Counted from the stretch's first letter, positions 42,739-51,572 are shown. The stretch is DNA of 64,000 nucleotides from Pseudomonas spelaei (GCF_009724245.1 NZ_WNNK01000025.1:1-64000), one strand, 5' to 3'. Program-made: numbers and translations. The notes: generated by a model from the letters alone, not told the origin.

Positions 42739-43212
42739 ATGGTCAAGCTCACCCGCTTTGAAAGCGCCGAATGCCCGGTGGCGCGCTCGCTGGATGCGAT
42801 TGGTGATGGTTGGTCGTTACTGATCATTCGTGATGCGTTTGACGGTCTTCGTCGCTTTGGCGAATTTCAGCGCAGCCTTGGGATGGCGAAGAACATTCTG
42901 TCTACGCGTTTGCGCAGCCTGGTGGCCCATGAGGTGCTGGAGGTCGTGCCAGCGTCGGATGGCAGTGCGTATCAGGAGTACGTGTTGACGAACAAGGGGA
43001 GGGGACTGTTCACCGTGATCATTGGCTTACGTCAGTGGGGTGAGGTTTTTTTCTACCGCGAAGGGGAAGCGCATTCGGTGATGGTTGATCGCGAGCACGG
43101 CAAACCGTTAAGGACGCTGGAGTTACGTTCGGCGGACGGTCGGCTGTTAACGCCAGAGGATTGCGAGCGGGTGCCCGCCGATCAGGCGGGCACCGTTGTT
43201 GTCGAGGATTAA
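42739..43212 (+). CDS. HxlR-family transcriptional regulator
   Basis: 157 residues. The HxlR winged helix core is clear: CPVARSLDAIGDGWSLLIIRDAF, then FGEFQRSLGMAKNILSTRLRSL. The single cysteine just before PVARS is the redox-reactive residue in several family members. A C-terminal extension of about 50 residues is longer than in the smallest homologues. The start is the ATG at 42739; a GTG at 42733 is possible. Its stop overlaps that of the convergent peptidase gene (TTAA). Confidence 0.9.
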   Translation: MVKLTRFESAECPVARSLDAIGDGWSLLIIRDAFDGLRRFGEFQRSLGMAKNILSTRLRSLVAHEVLEVVPASDGSAYQEYVLTNKGRGLFTVIIGLRQWGEVFFYREGEAHSVMVDREHGKPLRTLELRSADGRLLTPEDCERVPADQAGTVVVED

Positions 43213-44360
43213 CGCAGTACGTTGACCATATCCGCGAGGGTACTCAATACATCCTTGCCCAACTGCATCGAGCGTTTGCCGGACCACCCCGTGTGTGCAT
43301 TGGGCGCATCGTCGTTGTCCTTGAAAGGCATCTCCAGGGTCAGGGACAGGCAGTCAAATTTCTCGCCAACGCTGTTGCAGGCCAGCGTCATGTTGGCTTC
43401 GCCCGGCAGGTCACGGGTGTAGCCGTGGGCGGTCTGGAAATCCCGGGTCAGGGCGCTCAGGTGGCTGCGGAAGTGTTTTTCCAACTGTTCGATACGGGGT
43501 GTGTAGCCGGGGTTACCTTCGCAACCGGCGGTGAAGACGTACGGGATTTCCTCGTCACCGTGGATATCGAGGAACAGGTCAACGCCGTACTTTTCCATTT
43601 GCTGCTGGACGAACAGCACTTCCGGGCTGGTCTCCTGGCTTGCACTCTGCCATGCGCGGTTGAGGTCCTGGCCCATGGCGTTGGTGCGCAGGTGGCCGTG
43701 AAAAGCGCCGTCCGGGTTCATATTCGGCACCAGGTACAGGTCGGCGGCCGCCAGGAGCTTTTTCAGTTCATCGTCGCCGTCTTGTTGCAGGCGCTCGATG
43801 ATGCCTTCCATGAACCACTCGGCCATGTGTTCACCGGGATGCTGCTGGGCAATGATCCAGACCTTACGCTTGGCCGTATCGCCTTTACCTCGGCGCAGCA
43901 GCTGGATATCACGGCCTTCGACACTTTTACCGGTGGCCAGCAATTGCGTGCCAGCACGACTCAGTGCCTGCTCGATCAACCCGTCGTGGCGTTCACGGCT
44001 GTAGGGCTCGAAGTAAGCGATCCAGGCCTGTTTTTCCTTGGGCTCAAGGTTGATGTGCAACGTCTCGCCATCAAAGCGTGTGGGTACGCGAAACCAGTTG
44101 ATGTGGTCGTAGGATGCAACGGCGTTGTAACCACTCCAGGCGTGTTTATAGGACGACTGGCCGGCGTTGCTCAGACGGAAGGTGTGGGTGTGGCCCACGT
44201 GCATACCCTCGGCCTTGAAGTGGAACCACTGGAAATGCTGGCTGCGGGTATCGGGTTTGATGGCCAGCAGCAACTGATAGGCATCGCTGGCGTCGAGGAC
44301 CTGGATGTTACCGCTGTCGAAGTCGGTGCTGATTTTGATGGAGGTCAAGGCCACGGTCAT
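43209..44360 (-). CDS. M14-family cytosolic carboxypeptidase (CCP-like)
   Basis: 383 residues. An N-terminal beta-domain (about 1-130), characteristic of the Nna1/CCP branch, precedes the zinc peptidase. Zinc ligands are His174 and Glu177 (QHPGEHMAEW) and His267 (LDIHGDEE). The substrate carboxylate-binding DLNR and the catalytic Glu in SLTLEMPF are present. No signal peptide is seen, so it works in the cytoplasm. Relatives in eukaryotes trim polyglutamate from tubulin; the bacterial substrate is unknown. I start at MTVALTSIKI (44360), since the in-frame extension upstream has no similarity. Confidence 0.9.
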   Translation of the reverse strand: MTVALTSIKISTDFDSGNIQVLDASDAYQLLLAIKPDTRSQHFQWFHFKAEGMHVGHTHTFRLSNAGQSSYKHAWSGYNAVASYDHINWFRVPTRFDGETLHINLEPKEKQAWIAYFEPYSRERHDGLIEQALSRAGTQLLATGKSVEGRDIQLLRRGKGDTAKRKVWIIAQQHPGEHMAEWFMEGIIERLQQDGDDELKKLLAAADLYLVPNMNPDGAFHGHLRTNAMGQDLNRAWQSASQETSPEVLFVQQQMEKYGVDLFLDIHGDEEIPYVFTAGCEGNPGYTPRIEQLEKHFRSHLSALTRDFQTAHGYTRDLPGEANMTLACNSVGEKFDCLSLTLEMPFKDNDDAPNAHTGWSGKRSMQLGKDVLSTLADMVNVLR

Positions 44361-44487
44361 AGTCTGGTTGCCTGAATATGATTGTTGTGACGGGCATTTT
44401 ACACAGGCGCGAGGGGAGGTCGGGGGGCAAATTGTTGCGGTGCAGGAAGGGGGCGTCATCCATGACGCCGCAGCAGCTTAGAATCTA

Positions 44488-44502
44488 TGAGATTGATTCT
44501 CA
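44488..44502. promoter_or_regulatory. Second Fur-like inverted repeat
   Basis: TGAGATTGATTCTCA matches 11 of 14 fixed positions of the Fur 7-1-7 motif TGATAAT-N-ATTATCA. It lies about 130 bp upstream of the M14 peptidase start and left of the prrF-like gene. It may make the peptidase transcript iron-responsive; the distance is large. Confidence 0.4.
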
Positions 44503-44633
44503 AGTGCTATTTTTGAAAGATCCGGGCTAGAGCGTTCGTTTGGCTTTCTTTCGGCGATGGTCTTTTGCTACCATGCGCGCCATCAAGCAACACACAGTCT
44601 TCATTAGCCTGAAGCCATGCCAGAACAACTGGC

Positions 44634-44663
44634 AAAAAAAAGACCCGGCCAAAGAGCCGGGTC
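44634..44663 (-). terminator. Rho-independent terminator of the PrrF-type sRNA
   Basis: On the minus strand GACCCGGC and GCCGGGTC form an 8-bp stem followed by eight T (44641-44634). Confidence 0.9.
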
Positions 44664-44748
44664 AAAAACCGTGATTAGCCTGATGAGGAGATATTCCAAG
44701 AGTCCGACCTAAGGTCCCTTGGTCTATCGACTGATCTCGCGATCAGCT
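44634..44748 (-). ncRNA. prrF: PrrF-type Fur-repressed small RNA
   Basis: About 115 nt, which equals the known PrrF size. On the minus strand a promoter TTGACT (44782-44777), 16 nt, TATTAT (44760-44755) overlaps a strong Fur box. The transcript would begin near 44748 with a GCTGATCGCGAGATCAG hairpin. It then contains the segment TCTCCTCATCAGGCTAATCA, as I recall from the region of PrrF that pairs with target mRNAs. It ends in GACCCGGC-TCTTTG-GCCGGGTC followed by eight U. PrrF spares iron by blocking translation of iron-rich proteins such as SodB and aconitase. Which of the two genomic copies this is cannot be told. Confidence 0.88.
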
Positions 44749-44755
44749 GATGCAA

Positions 44756-44770
44756 TAATAATCATTATCA
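44756..44770. promoter_or_regulatory. Fur box over the sRNA promoter
   Basis: TAATAAT-C-ATTATCA matches 13 of 14 fixed positions of the Fur 7-1-7 consensus TGATAAT-N-ATTATCA. It covers the -10 region and spacer of the sRNA promoter, so iron-loaded Fur should block it. Confidence 0.88.
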
Positions 44771-44841
44771 TTTGCAAGTCAAATGTTTTTATCCGTGGGA
44801 TAGAAATATTTTTCCTTTGCGTCTTTGTGCGGCGTGCGCGG

Positions 44842-45189
44842 CTACCGATTTTCTCGGGCCGGTACGTGCAGCGATCGCTCTACCATGGCCTTCGCCATAT
44901 CAATCAGATACACCACCGAAAACGCCAGGTCCCGGGTATTGCCTTGGGCGCTGTTCGCCGCCTCATAGGCCGTGGCGGCTGCACTTCGCAGCAGGTCGGA
45001 GGCGTGAACCAGGGCTTCTTCATCGCTGACATCGTTTTTGACCTCAAACAAGAGGTCATCGAGGGCCGCTCCAGTTACATCTTCTTTCAAGTAATAGTCG
45101 AGCGCACGCTGGGCAGCACCGCTGCTGCGCAGGAATAGCAGTTCATCATCGTTGGGTGTGTAGGGCAGGTGATCCGGGGGTGTCGTCAT
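44842..45189 (-). CDS. DUF6124-type small protein
   Basis: 115 residues, acidic and helical, no signal peptide. The pattern RALDYYLKE near the start, then EEALVHASDLLRSAAATAYE and a final DLAFSVVYLIDMAKAMVE helix resembles the DUF6124 (DUF3077) family, which is abundant in Pseudomonas and has no known role. It lies upstream of the PrrF-type sRNA on the same strand, so read-through could reach the sRNA. The start at 45189 gives a clean MTTPPDHLPYTP N-terminus. Confidence 0.75.
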   Translation of the reverse strand: MTTPPDHLPYTPNDDELLFLRSSGAAQRALDYYLKEDVTGAALDDLLFEVKNDVSDEEALVHASDLLRSAAATAYEAANSAQGNTRDLAFSVVYLIDMAKAMVERSLHVPARENR

Positions 45190-45318
45190 GAGGTCGGTAC
45201 TCAGGGTGGGTGTCGAACGCCTGGATTGAATAATAGTACGGATCGTATTTATGTCTTTTGATTGATTACTACAAACTGTTTATTGTGGCTGTGAATACAC
45301 ACCGTATTGTCAGGCCCC

Positions 45319-45966
45319 ATGGATAAATGGATAGCGTTGGTCAAAGCCAACATGAAGGACCGCAAGATCACCCAGGACCAACTGGCCGAACGCCTGGGCA
45401 TGTCTCAGGGCGGCATTGGGCATTGGCTGAACAAGCGCCGCGAGCCAAGCATCGCCGACATGAATCGGGTGATGGAAGAACTCGGCTTGGGGGGGCTTGA
45501 AGTTGCCTTGGTCGTGCGCGAAAAAAACGCCGAGATGGCGGAAGACGAACTGCCGCAGACGGAGCACTACAACCCGTATTTCCGCTACCCGGTGAGCGAC
45601 TGGAAAGGAGTGTGCGAGGTGCAGGAAGAACGCACGCCCTATGGCGCTGCCCGTTTCGAGTTGAGCGACTACCACGCACGGGGCGCGGCGTTCTGGTTGC
45701 GGGTGGCGGGCGATGCGATGACAGCGCCCAGCGGCCCGAGCATCAGCGAGGGCATGATGATCCTGGTGGACCCGGCGATCAAGGCTGAGCCCGGCAAACT
45801 GGTGGTCGCACAATGGGCTTTCAGTCCCCAGGCGACCTTTCGCAAATTGATGGAGGAGAGCGGTCAGCTTTACCTGGTACCGCTCAACCCGACCTACCCC
45901 AAAATGTTGTTCAGCGCTGAGTGCCGGATCATCGGAGTGGTGGTACAAGCGGTCGCGAAGTTTTAA
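45319..45966 (+). CDS. PrtR-like repressor (XRE + S24) with Ser-to-Ala at the cleavage site
   Basis: 215 residues. The N-terminal helix-turn-helix (KITQDQLAERLGMSQGGIGHWLNKRR, residues about 16-41) and the C-terminal LexA/S24-like domain match PrtR, the pyocin repressor. In LexA-type proteins the self-cleavage serine lies in GDSM; here it reads GDAM, with Ala133 (codon GCG). The region of the partner lysine reads ATFRKL. If the alignment holds, RecA-stimulated self-cleavage is not possible. No bacteriocin or prophage genes are adjacent. It may hold its targets off under DNA damage or answer to another signal. The start at 45319 (MDKWIALVKANM) equals the family start. Confidence 0.85.
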   Translation: MDKWIALVKANMKDRKITQDQLAERLGMSQGGIGHWLNKRREPSIADMNRVMEELGLGGLEVALVVREKNAEMAEDELPQTEHYNPYFRYPVSDWKGVCEVQEERTPYGAARFELSDYHARGAAFWLRVAGDAMTAPSGPSISEGMMILVDPAIKAEPGKLVVAQWAFSPQATFRKLMEESGQLYLVPLNPTYPKMLFSAECRIIGVVVQAVAKF

Positions 45967-47906
45967 TCCGCCAGTTCCACCAATGCACTCCCCTCGGCAA
46001 CCATTTCGCCTTCCTGGCAATACAGTGCCTTGACCACCCCCGCGTGGGGCGCGCGGATGCTGTGTTCCATCTTCATGGCTTCTAGCACCACCAGTTGCGC
46101 TCCAGCCTCAACCATTTGCCCGACTTCTACCAGCACCCGCACGATGCTGCCATTCATCGGAGCAGTCAGGCCGCCCTGATGAGACTGGTTGGCCTCGACG
46201 ACGGCAATCGGATCAAACAGGGTGATGCTGTACATCTCGTCGCCCCAGCGCAGAAACAGCGCGTCCTGACCCCGTACGGCCAAGTGTGAGTGGCGTACGC
46301 CGTTCTGTTCGATCACCAACTGTTCTCCCCGCAGTTGGGGCCCCGGGGTTTGCAACATCACCAGGCGATCCTGACCATTGCAGCTCAAATGCAGCGACGT
46401 CTCGGCGGGCAGGCCGGAACGAAAGCCGTTGCTCGTGGCCCACGCAGAGCCCGGATCATCTTCGCGCACCTTGGCGGCTCGACTCTGCATGAAACCATGG
46501 CCTGCGGCCTGCCAGAACTCATCGCTCAATTCGCTGGCCGCCGGCAGCAGCTCATCCTGATAGCGGGGAATAAACCCGGTATCCAGTTCCGCCGCCGCAA
46601 AGGCCGGATGACCAATGATGCGCCGCAGAAAACCCAGGTTGGTCTTCAGCCCGCCGATGGCGAATTCATCCAGCATGCTCAGCAGTCGCAGCCGCGCCTG
46701 CTCGCGATCCTCACCCCAGGCAATCAGCTTGCCCAGCATCGGGTCGTAGAAGGGCGAGACGCTGTCCCCTTGCTCGACGCCGCTGTCCACGCGACGCCCC
46801 GGGCCTGGTGAGGATTCGCGGTACAACGCCAGATGCCCCGTAGCCGGCAGAAAGTCGTTGCTCGGGTCCTCGGCGTACAGCCGCACTTCAATGGCATGCC
46901 CCAGCAGCGGCACCTGTTCCTGCGTCATTGGCAGCGGCTCGCCCTGGGCGACACGAATCTGCCAGGCCACCAGGTCGAGGCCGGTAATGGCTTCGGTCAC
47001 CGGGTGCTCCACCTGCAACCGGGTGTTCATTTCCATGAAGAAAAACTCACCCCGGGCATCCAGCAAGAACTCCACCGTTCCGGCGCCGACGTAACCGATA
47101 GCCTGGGCCGCACGCACAGCCGCGCTCCCCATGGCCTTGCGCTGCTCGGGGCTGAGGCCGGGTGCCGGGGCTTCCTCGACCACCTTCTGGTGGCGGCGCT
47201 GGATCGAGCAGTCGCGCTCGTTGAGGTACAGGCAATGGCCGTGCTGATCGGCAAACACCTGGATCTCCACGTGGCGTGGCTTGATCAGGTACTTCTCCAC
47301 CAACATCTGCGCATTGCCAAAGGACGACAGCGCTTCACGCTGTGCCGAGGCCAGGGCTTCGGCCAGTTGGCTGACGTCCTCGACCACCTTCATGCCCTTG
47401 CCACCACCGCCGGCGGTGGCCTTGAGCAGCACCGGGTAGCCAATGCGTTCAGCGGCCTGGCGGAAGGTCTCCAGGTCCTGGGCTTCGCCGTGGTAGCCGG
47501 GCACCAGCGGGACACCAGCGGTTTCCATCAACGCCTTGGCGGCGGACTTGCTGCCCATGGCATCAATGGCCGAGGCGGGCGGGCCGAGAAAGATCAGGCC
47601 GGCAGCTTCAATGGCGCGGGCAAACCCGGCGTTCTCCGAGAGAAAGCCATAACCGGGATGAATCGCCTGGGCGCCACTGGCCTTGGCGGCCGCAATCAGT
47701 TTGTCGATTTGCAGGTAGCTGTCGGCGGCTTTGCTGCCGCCGAGGTCGACGCGGATGTCGGCCTCACGGCTGTGGCGCGCATCGCGGTCCGTGGCGCTGT
47801 GGACGGCCACAGTGGTCAAACCCATGGCCTTGGCGGTGCGCATGACCCTGCAGGCGATTTCGCCGCGATTGGCCACCAACACGGTGTTAAGAACGGGTGA
47901 ACTCAT
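45963..47906 (-). CDS. liuD: Methylcrotonyl-CoA carboxylase, biotin-carrying alpha subunit
   Basis: 647 residues. It carries out the ATP-dependent carboxylation of biotin and holds the biotin for 3-methylcrotonyl-CoA carboxylase in leucine breakdown. The biotin carboxylase part (1-450) has NRGEIACRVMRTAK, the ATP loop KATAGGGGKGMK and the EMNTRLQVEHPVTE motif. The biotinyl domain at the end has VLEAMKMEH, with Lys as biotin site. I start at the ATG at 47906. It overlaps liuC by 4 nt and is the last gene of liuABCD. Its stop overlaps the convergent repressor gene stop in TTAA. Confidence 0.95.
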   Translation of the reverse strand: MSSPVLNTVLVANRGEIACRVMRTAKAMGLTTVAVHSATDRDARHSREADIRVDLGGSKAADSYLQIDKLIAAAKASGAQAIHPGYGFLSENAGFARAIEAAGLIFLGPPASAIDAMGSKSAAKALMETAGVPLVPGYHGEAQDLETFRQAAERIGYPVLLKATAGGGGKGMKVVEDVSQLAEALASAQREALSSFGNAQMLVEKYLIKPRHVEIQVFADQHGHCLYLNERDCSIQRRHQKVVEEAPAPGLSPEQRKAMGSAAVRAAQAIGYVGAGTVEFLLDARGEFFFMEMNTRLQVEHPVTEAITGLDLVAWQIRVAQGEPLPMTQEQVPLLGHAIEVRLYAEDPSNDFLPATGHLALYRESSPGPGRRVDSGVEQGDSVSPFYDPMLGKLIAWGEDREQARLRLLSMLDEFAIGGLKTNLGFLRRIIGHPAFAAAELDTGFIPRYQDELLPAASELSDEFWQAAGHGFMQSRAAKVREDDPGSAWATSNGFRSGLPAETSLHLSCNGQDRLVMLQTPGPQLRGEQLVIEQNGVRHSHLAVRGQDALFLRWGDEMYSITLFDPIAVVEANQSHQGGLTAPMNGSIVRVLVEVGQMVEAGAQLVVLEAMKMEHSIRAPHAGVVKALYCQEGEMVAEGSALVELAD

Positions 47907-48709
47907 GAACGCGGCTCCTGAGACTGCCAACTGGGCGCTCGTTTGTGCAAAAAGGCCCGCAGGCCTTCCTGGCCTTCGCTGCTGACACGGATGCGTGCGA
48001 TGGCGTTTTCGCAATAGCGACGCAGGGCCGGAGTAAGCGCGCCATGGCCGACTTCCCGCAGCAGGTCTTTGCTGGCGCGCATGGCCGCTGGGCTGTTGAG
48101 CAACAGGTTGGCAGTCCACTGTTCCACTTGGCGATCCAGCTCGTCGGCCGGATAACTTTCCGCCAGTAGCCCGATCTCCCGCGCGCGCTGGCCGCCAAAA
48201 CGTTCTGCCGTCAGGGCGTAACGCCGGGCCGCACGCTCACCGATGGCTTGGACCACAAATGGGCTGATGACTGCCGGTGCCAGGCCGATGCGCACCTCCG
48301 ACAGGCAGAACTGGGCATCGTCTGTACCAATGGCCATGTCGCAGCAACTGATCAAGCCCAGAGCGCCACCATAGGCCGCGCCCTGAACCACGGCCAGGGT
48401 CGGGATCTTCAGTTTGGCGAGGTTGTACATCAGCTCTGCCAGTTCCCGGGCATCGTCCAGATTGGTGTGGTAATCCAGTTCGGCTGACTGCTGCATCCAG
48501 GCCAGGTCGGCGCCGGCGCTGAAGTGCTTGCCGCGTCCGCGCAGCACCAGGAAGCGCAGGGCCGGGTTGCCCTGGATTTGATCCAGGGCAATGATCAGCT
48601 CGCGGATCATCTCGGCGTTGAAGGCGTTGTTCTTGGCTTCGCGACTGAGCCACAAGGTGGCAAAGCCACGGGCGTCGGTCACCAGTTCCAGCGTATTGAA
48701 ATCGCTCAT
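47903..48709 (-). CDS. liuC: 3-methylglutaconyl-CoA hydratase
   Basis: 268 residues of the crotonase family. It hydrates 3-methylglutaconyl-CoA to HMG-CoA in leucine degradation. The oxyanion-hole segments FSAGADLAWM and AAYGGALGLISCCDMAIG are intact. The start at 48709 gives MSDFNTLELV; a longer frame overlaps liuB out of family. It lies between liuB (14-nt gap) and liuD (4-nt overlap). Confidence 0.94.
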   Translation of the reverse strand: MSDFNTLELVTDARGFATLWLSREAKNNAFNAEMIRELIIALDQIQGNPALRFLVLRGRGKHFSAGADLAWMQQSAELDYHTNLDDARELAELMYNLAKLKIPTLAVVQGAAYGGALGLISCCDMAIGTDDAQFCLSEVRIGLAPAVISPFVVQAIGERAARRYALTAERFGGQRAREIGLLAESYPADELDRQVEQWTANLLLNSPAAMRASKDLLREVGHGALTPALRRYCENAIARIRVSSEGQEGLRAFLHKRAPSWQSQEPRS

Positions 48710-48723
48710 GGGTGCAGCTCCAT

Positions 48724-50331
48724 TTACATGCGGAACACGCCGAAGCGGCTCGGCTCGATGGGGGCATTCAGCGCGGCGGACAAGGCCAGGCTCAGTATGT
48801 CGCGGGTCTGCAACGGGTCGATGACGCCGTCGTCCCACAGGCGAGCGCTGGAGTAGTAAGGGTGGCCCTGGGTTTCGTACTGGTCGAGGATCGGCTGCTT
48901 GATGGCGGCTTCCTCTTGCGCACTGAACGGCTGGCCAGCGCGTTCGGCCTGTTCACGCTTGACCTGTACCAGTACGCCAGCGGCCTGCTCGGCGCCCATC
49001 ACACCAATGCGGGCGTTGGGCCACATCCACAAGAAGCGCGGGTCATAGGCGCGGCCGCACATCCCGTAGTTACCGGCACCAAAGCTGCCGCCGATGATCA
49101 CGGTAAACTTCGGCACCTTGGCACAGGCCACGGCTGTCACCAGCTTGGCACCGTGCTTGGCGATACCCCCGGCTTCGTATTTCTGGCCGACCATGAACCC
49201 GGTGATGTTTTGCAGGAACAACAGCGGAATCCCGCGCTGACAGGCCAACTCGATAAAGTGCGCACCTTTTTGCGCCGACTCGGCGAAGAGGATGCCGTTG
49301 TTGGCGAGGATCGCAATCGGGTAGCCGTGCAGGTGAGCAAAGCCGCACACCAGCGTGGTGCCGAACAGCGCCTTGAACTCATCGAATACCGAGCCGTCCA
49401 CCAGCCGGGCAATGACTTCCCGTACATCGAACGGCTGCTTGGCATCTGCCGGAATCACCCCATACAGTTCTTCACGGCTGTACAACGGCGCCACGGGCAC
49501 GCGTTGTTGCAACTGACCCAGTTTGCGCCAGTTGAGGTTGGACACGCTGCGCCGAGCCAATGCCAGTGCGTGTTCGTCACTGTCGGCATAGTGGTCGGCC
49601 ACCCCGGAAATCTTGCAATGCACATCGGCGCCGCCCAGGTCTTCGGCACTCACCACTTCACCGGTCGCGGCCTTTACCAGCGGCGGGCCGGCGAGAAAGA
49701 TGGTGGCTTGCTGGCGCACCATGATTGCTTCGTCCGCCATGGCTGGCACATAGGCGCCACCGGCGGTGCAGGAGCCCATCACCACGGCAATCTGCGGAAT
49801 GCCCTGGGCGCTCATGTTGGCCTGGTTGAAGAAGATTCGTCCGAAGTGCTCGCGGTCCGGGAACACTTCATCCTGGCGCGGCAAGTTCGCGCCGCCGGAG
49901 TCCACCAGATAGATGCAGGGCAGGCGGTTCTGCTCGGCGATGGTTTGCGCGCGCAGGTGTTTTTTCACCGTCAGCGGGTAATAGGAGCCGCCTTTCACCG
50001 TGGCATCGTTGGCGACGATCATGCACTCGACGCCTTCGACCCGGCCGATCCCGGCAATCACCCCGGCTGCCGGCACATCTTCGCCATACACCTGATAGGC
50101 GGCCAGCTGGCTGAGCTCGAGGAAGGGCGAGCCAGGATCAAGCAAGCGATTGATGCGCTCGCGAGGCAACAGTTTGCCCCGCGAGGTATGACGCTCCTGG
50201 GCCTTGGCACCGCCGCCTTGCTGCACGTGGGCGAGCAGGGTGTGCAGGGCGTCGACCTGCTTGAGCATCGCCGCGCTGTTGGCGGCGAATTCCGCCGAGC
50301 GCGGGTTGAGCTGGGTATGCAGAGTGGCCAT
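48724..50331 (-). CDS. liuB: Methylcrotonyl-CoA carboxylase, carboxyltransferase beta subunit
   Basis: 535 residues, the usual length. It transfers CO2 from biotin on LiuD to 3-methylcrotonyl-CoA. The acyl-CoA carboxyltransferase folds are clear, with LVDSGGANLPRQDEVFPD, MGSCTAGGAYVPAM and the second-half IIGGSFGAGNYGMCGRAYDP. The ATG at 50331 starts MATLHTQLNP. It lies 13 nt downstream of liuA in the liuABCD operon. Confidence 0.96.
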   Translation of the reverse strand: MATLHTQLNPRSAEFAANSAAMLKQVDALHTLLAHVQQGGGAKAQERHTSRGKLLPRERINRLLDPGSPFLELSQLAAYQVYGEDVPAAGVIAGIGRVEGVECMIVANDATVKGGSYYPLTVKKHLRAQTIAEQNRLPCIYLVDSGGANLPRQDEVFPDREHFGRIFFNQANMSAQGIPQIAVVMGSCTAGGAYVPAMADEAIMVRQQATIFLAGPPLVKAATGEVVSAEDLGGADVHCKISGVADHYADSDEHALALARRSVSNLNWRKLGQLQQRVPVAPLYSREELYGVIPADAKQPFDVREVIARLVDGSVFDEFKALFGTTLVCGFAHLHGYPIAILANNGILFAESAQKGAHFIELACQRGIPLLFLQNITGFMVGQKYEAGGIAKHGAKLVTAVACAKVPKFTVIIGGSFGAGNYGMCGRAYDPRFLWMWPNARIGVMGAEQAAGVLVQVKREQAERAGQPFSAQEEAAIKQPILDQYETQGHPYYSSARLWDDGVIDPLQTRDILSLALSAALNAPIEPSRFGVFRM

Positions 50332-50344
50332 GGATCGCGCTCCG

Positions 50345-51508
50345 TCAGCGGGTTTCGTTAAACAGTTCGCGACCAATCAACATGCGCCGAATCTCGCTGG
50401 TACCGGCGCCGATTTCATACAACTTGGCATCGCGCAGCAGACGGCCGGCAGGGAATTCGTTGATGTAACCGTTACCGCCGAGAATCTGGATCGCGTCGAG
50501 GGCCATTTGCGTGGCGCGCTCGGCGCTGTAGAGGATCACCCCGGCGGCGTCCTTGCGGGTGGTTTCGCCACGCTCACAGGCTTGGGCGACGGCGTAGAGG
50601 TACGCACGGCTGGCGTTGAGCTGGGTATACATGTCGGCGACCTTGCCCTGGATCAGCTGGAACTCGCCGATGCTCTGGCCGAACTGCTTGCGGTCGTGGA
50701 TATACGGAACGATCAGGTCCATGCAGGCCTGCATGATCCCCGTAGGGCCACCGGACAGCACCACGCGCTCGTAATCGAGGCCACTCATCAGCACTTTCAC
50801 GCCACCGTTGAGTACGCCAAGGATATTTTCTTCGGGCACTTCCACATCATCGAAAAACAGCTCGCAGGTGTTCGAACCGCGCATGCCCAGCTTGTCGAAC
50901 TTGTTGCTGCGGCTGAAACCTTTCGAGTCGCGCTCGACGATAAAGGCGGTGATGCCGTGAGCACCCTTTTCCAGGTCGGTCTTGGCATAGATCACATAGG
51001 TGTTGGCGTCGGGACCATTGGTGATCCAGGTCTTGCTGCCGTTGAGGACGTAGTGGTCGCCACGTTTGTCGGCGCGCAGCTTCATCGACACCACGTCGGA
51101 ACCGGCATTTGGCTCACTCATGGCCAGGGCGCCGATGTGCTCACCGCTGATCAGCTTGGGCAGGTACTTGAGTTTCTGTTCGTGGTTACCGTTGCGGTTG
51201 ATCTGGTTGACGCACAGGTTGGAGTGCGCACCGTAGGACAAGGCTACCGAGGCCGAGCCGCGGCTGATCTCTTCCATTGCCACCACATGAGCCAGGTAGC
51301 CCAGCCCGGCGCCGCCGTATTCTTCCGGGACGGTGATGCCCAGCAGGCCCATATCACCGAACTTGCGCCACATGTCGGCGGGGAACAGGTTGTCGATGTC
51401 GATCTGGGCGGCCCGGGGTGCCAGCTCCTTGGCGACGAAGGACTGCACCTGGTCGCGCAGCATGTCGATGGTTTCACCGAGGGCGAAGTTCAGGGAGGGA
51501 TAGCTCAT
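50345..51508 (-). CDS. liuA: Isovaleryl-CoA dehydrogenase
   Basis: 387 residues. It is the FAD-dependent first committed step of the isovalerate part of leucine degradation. Acyl-CoA dehydrogenase signatures ALAMSEPNAGSDVVSMKLRA and QIHGG-like ILGGNGYINEFPAGRLLRDAK are present, and the N-terminus MSYPSLNFALGETIDMLRD is typical. Two ACGTTAACGT palindromes (51573-51586 and 51615-51630) lie in the 175-bp gap to the divergent acyl-CoA synthetase, the likely LiuR control region. Confidence 0.95.
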   Translation of the reverse strand: MSYPSLNFALGETIDMLRDQVQSFVAKELAPRAAQIDIDNLFPADMWRKFGDMGLLGITVPEEYGGAGLGYLAHVVAMEEISRGSASVALSYGAHSNLCVNQINRNGNHEQKLKYLPKLISGEHIGALAMSEPNAGSDVVSMKLRADKRGDHYVLNGSKTWITNGPDANTYVIYAKTDLEKGAHGITAFIVERDSKGFSRSNKFDKLGMRGSNTCELFFDDVEVPEENILGVLNGGVKVLMSGLDYERVVLSGGPTGIMQACMDLIVPYIHDRKQFGQSIGEFQLIQGKVADMYTQLNASRAYLYAVAQACERGETTRKDAAGVILYSAERATQMALDAIQILGGNGYINEFPAGRLLRDAKLYEIGAGTSEIRRMLIGRELFNETR

Positions 51509-51572
51509 GGACGGGCACCTTAATAAGCGTTGTTGTTGTATGGGCTGATTGCGCGGAGAAGGGCGCTCACCT

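Noticed and set aside
45319..45966. Remnant prophage around the PrtR-like repressor
   Set aside because: No phage structural, lysis or integrase genes lie on either side; the neighbours are iron sRNA and liu genes.
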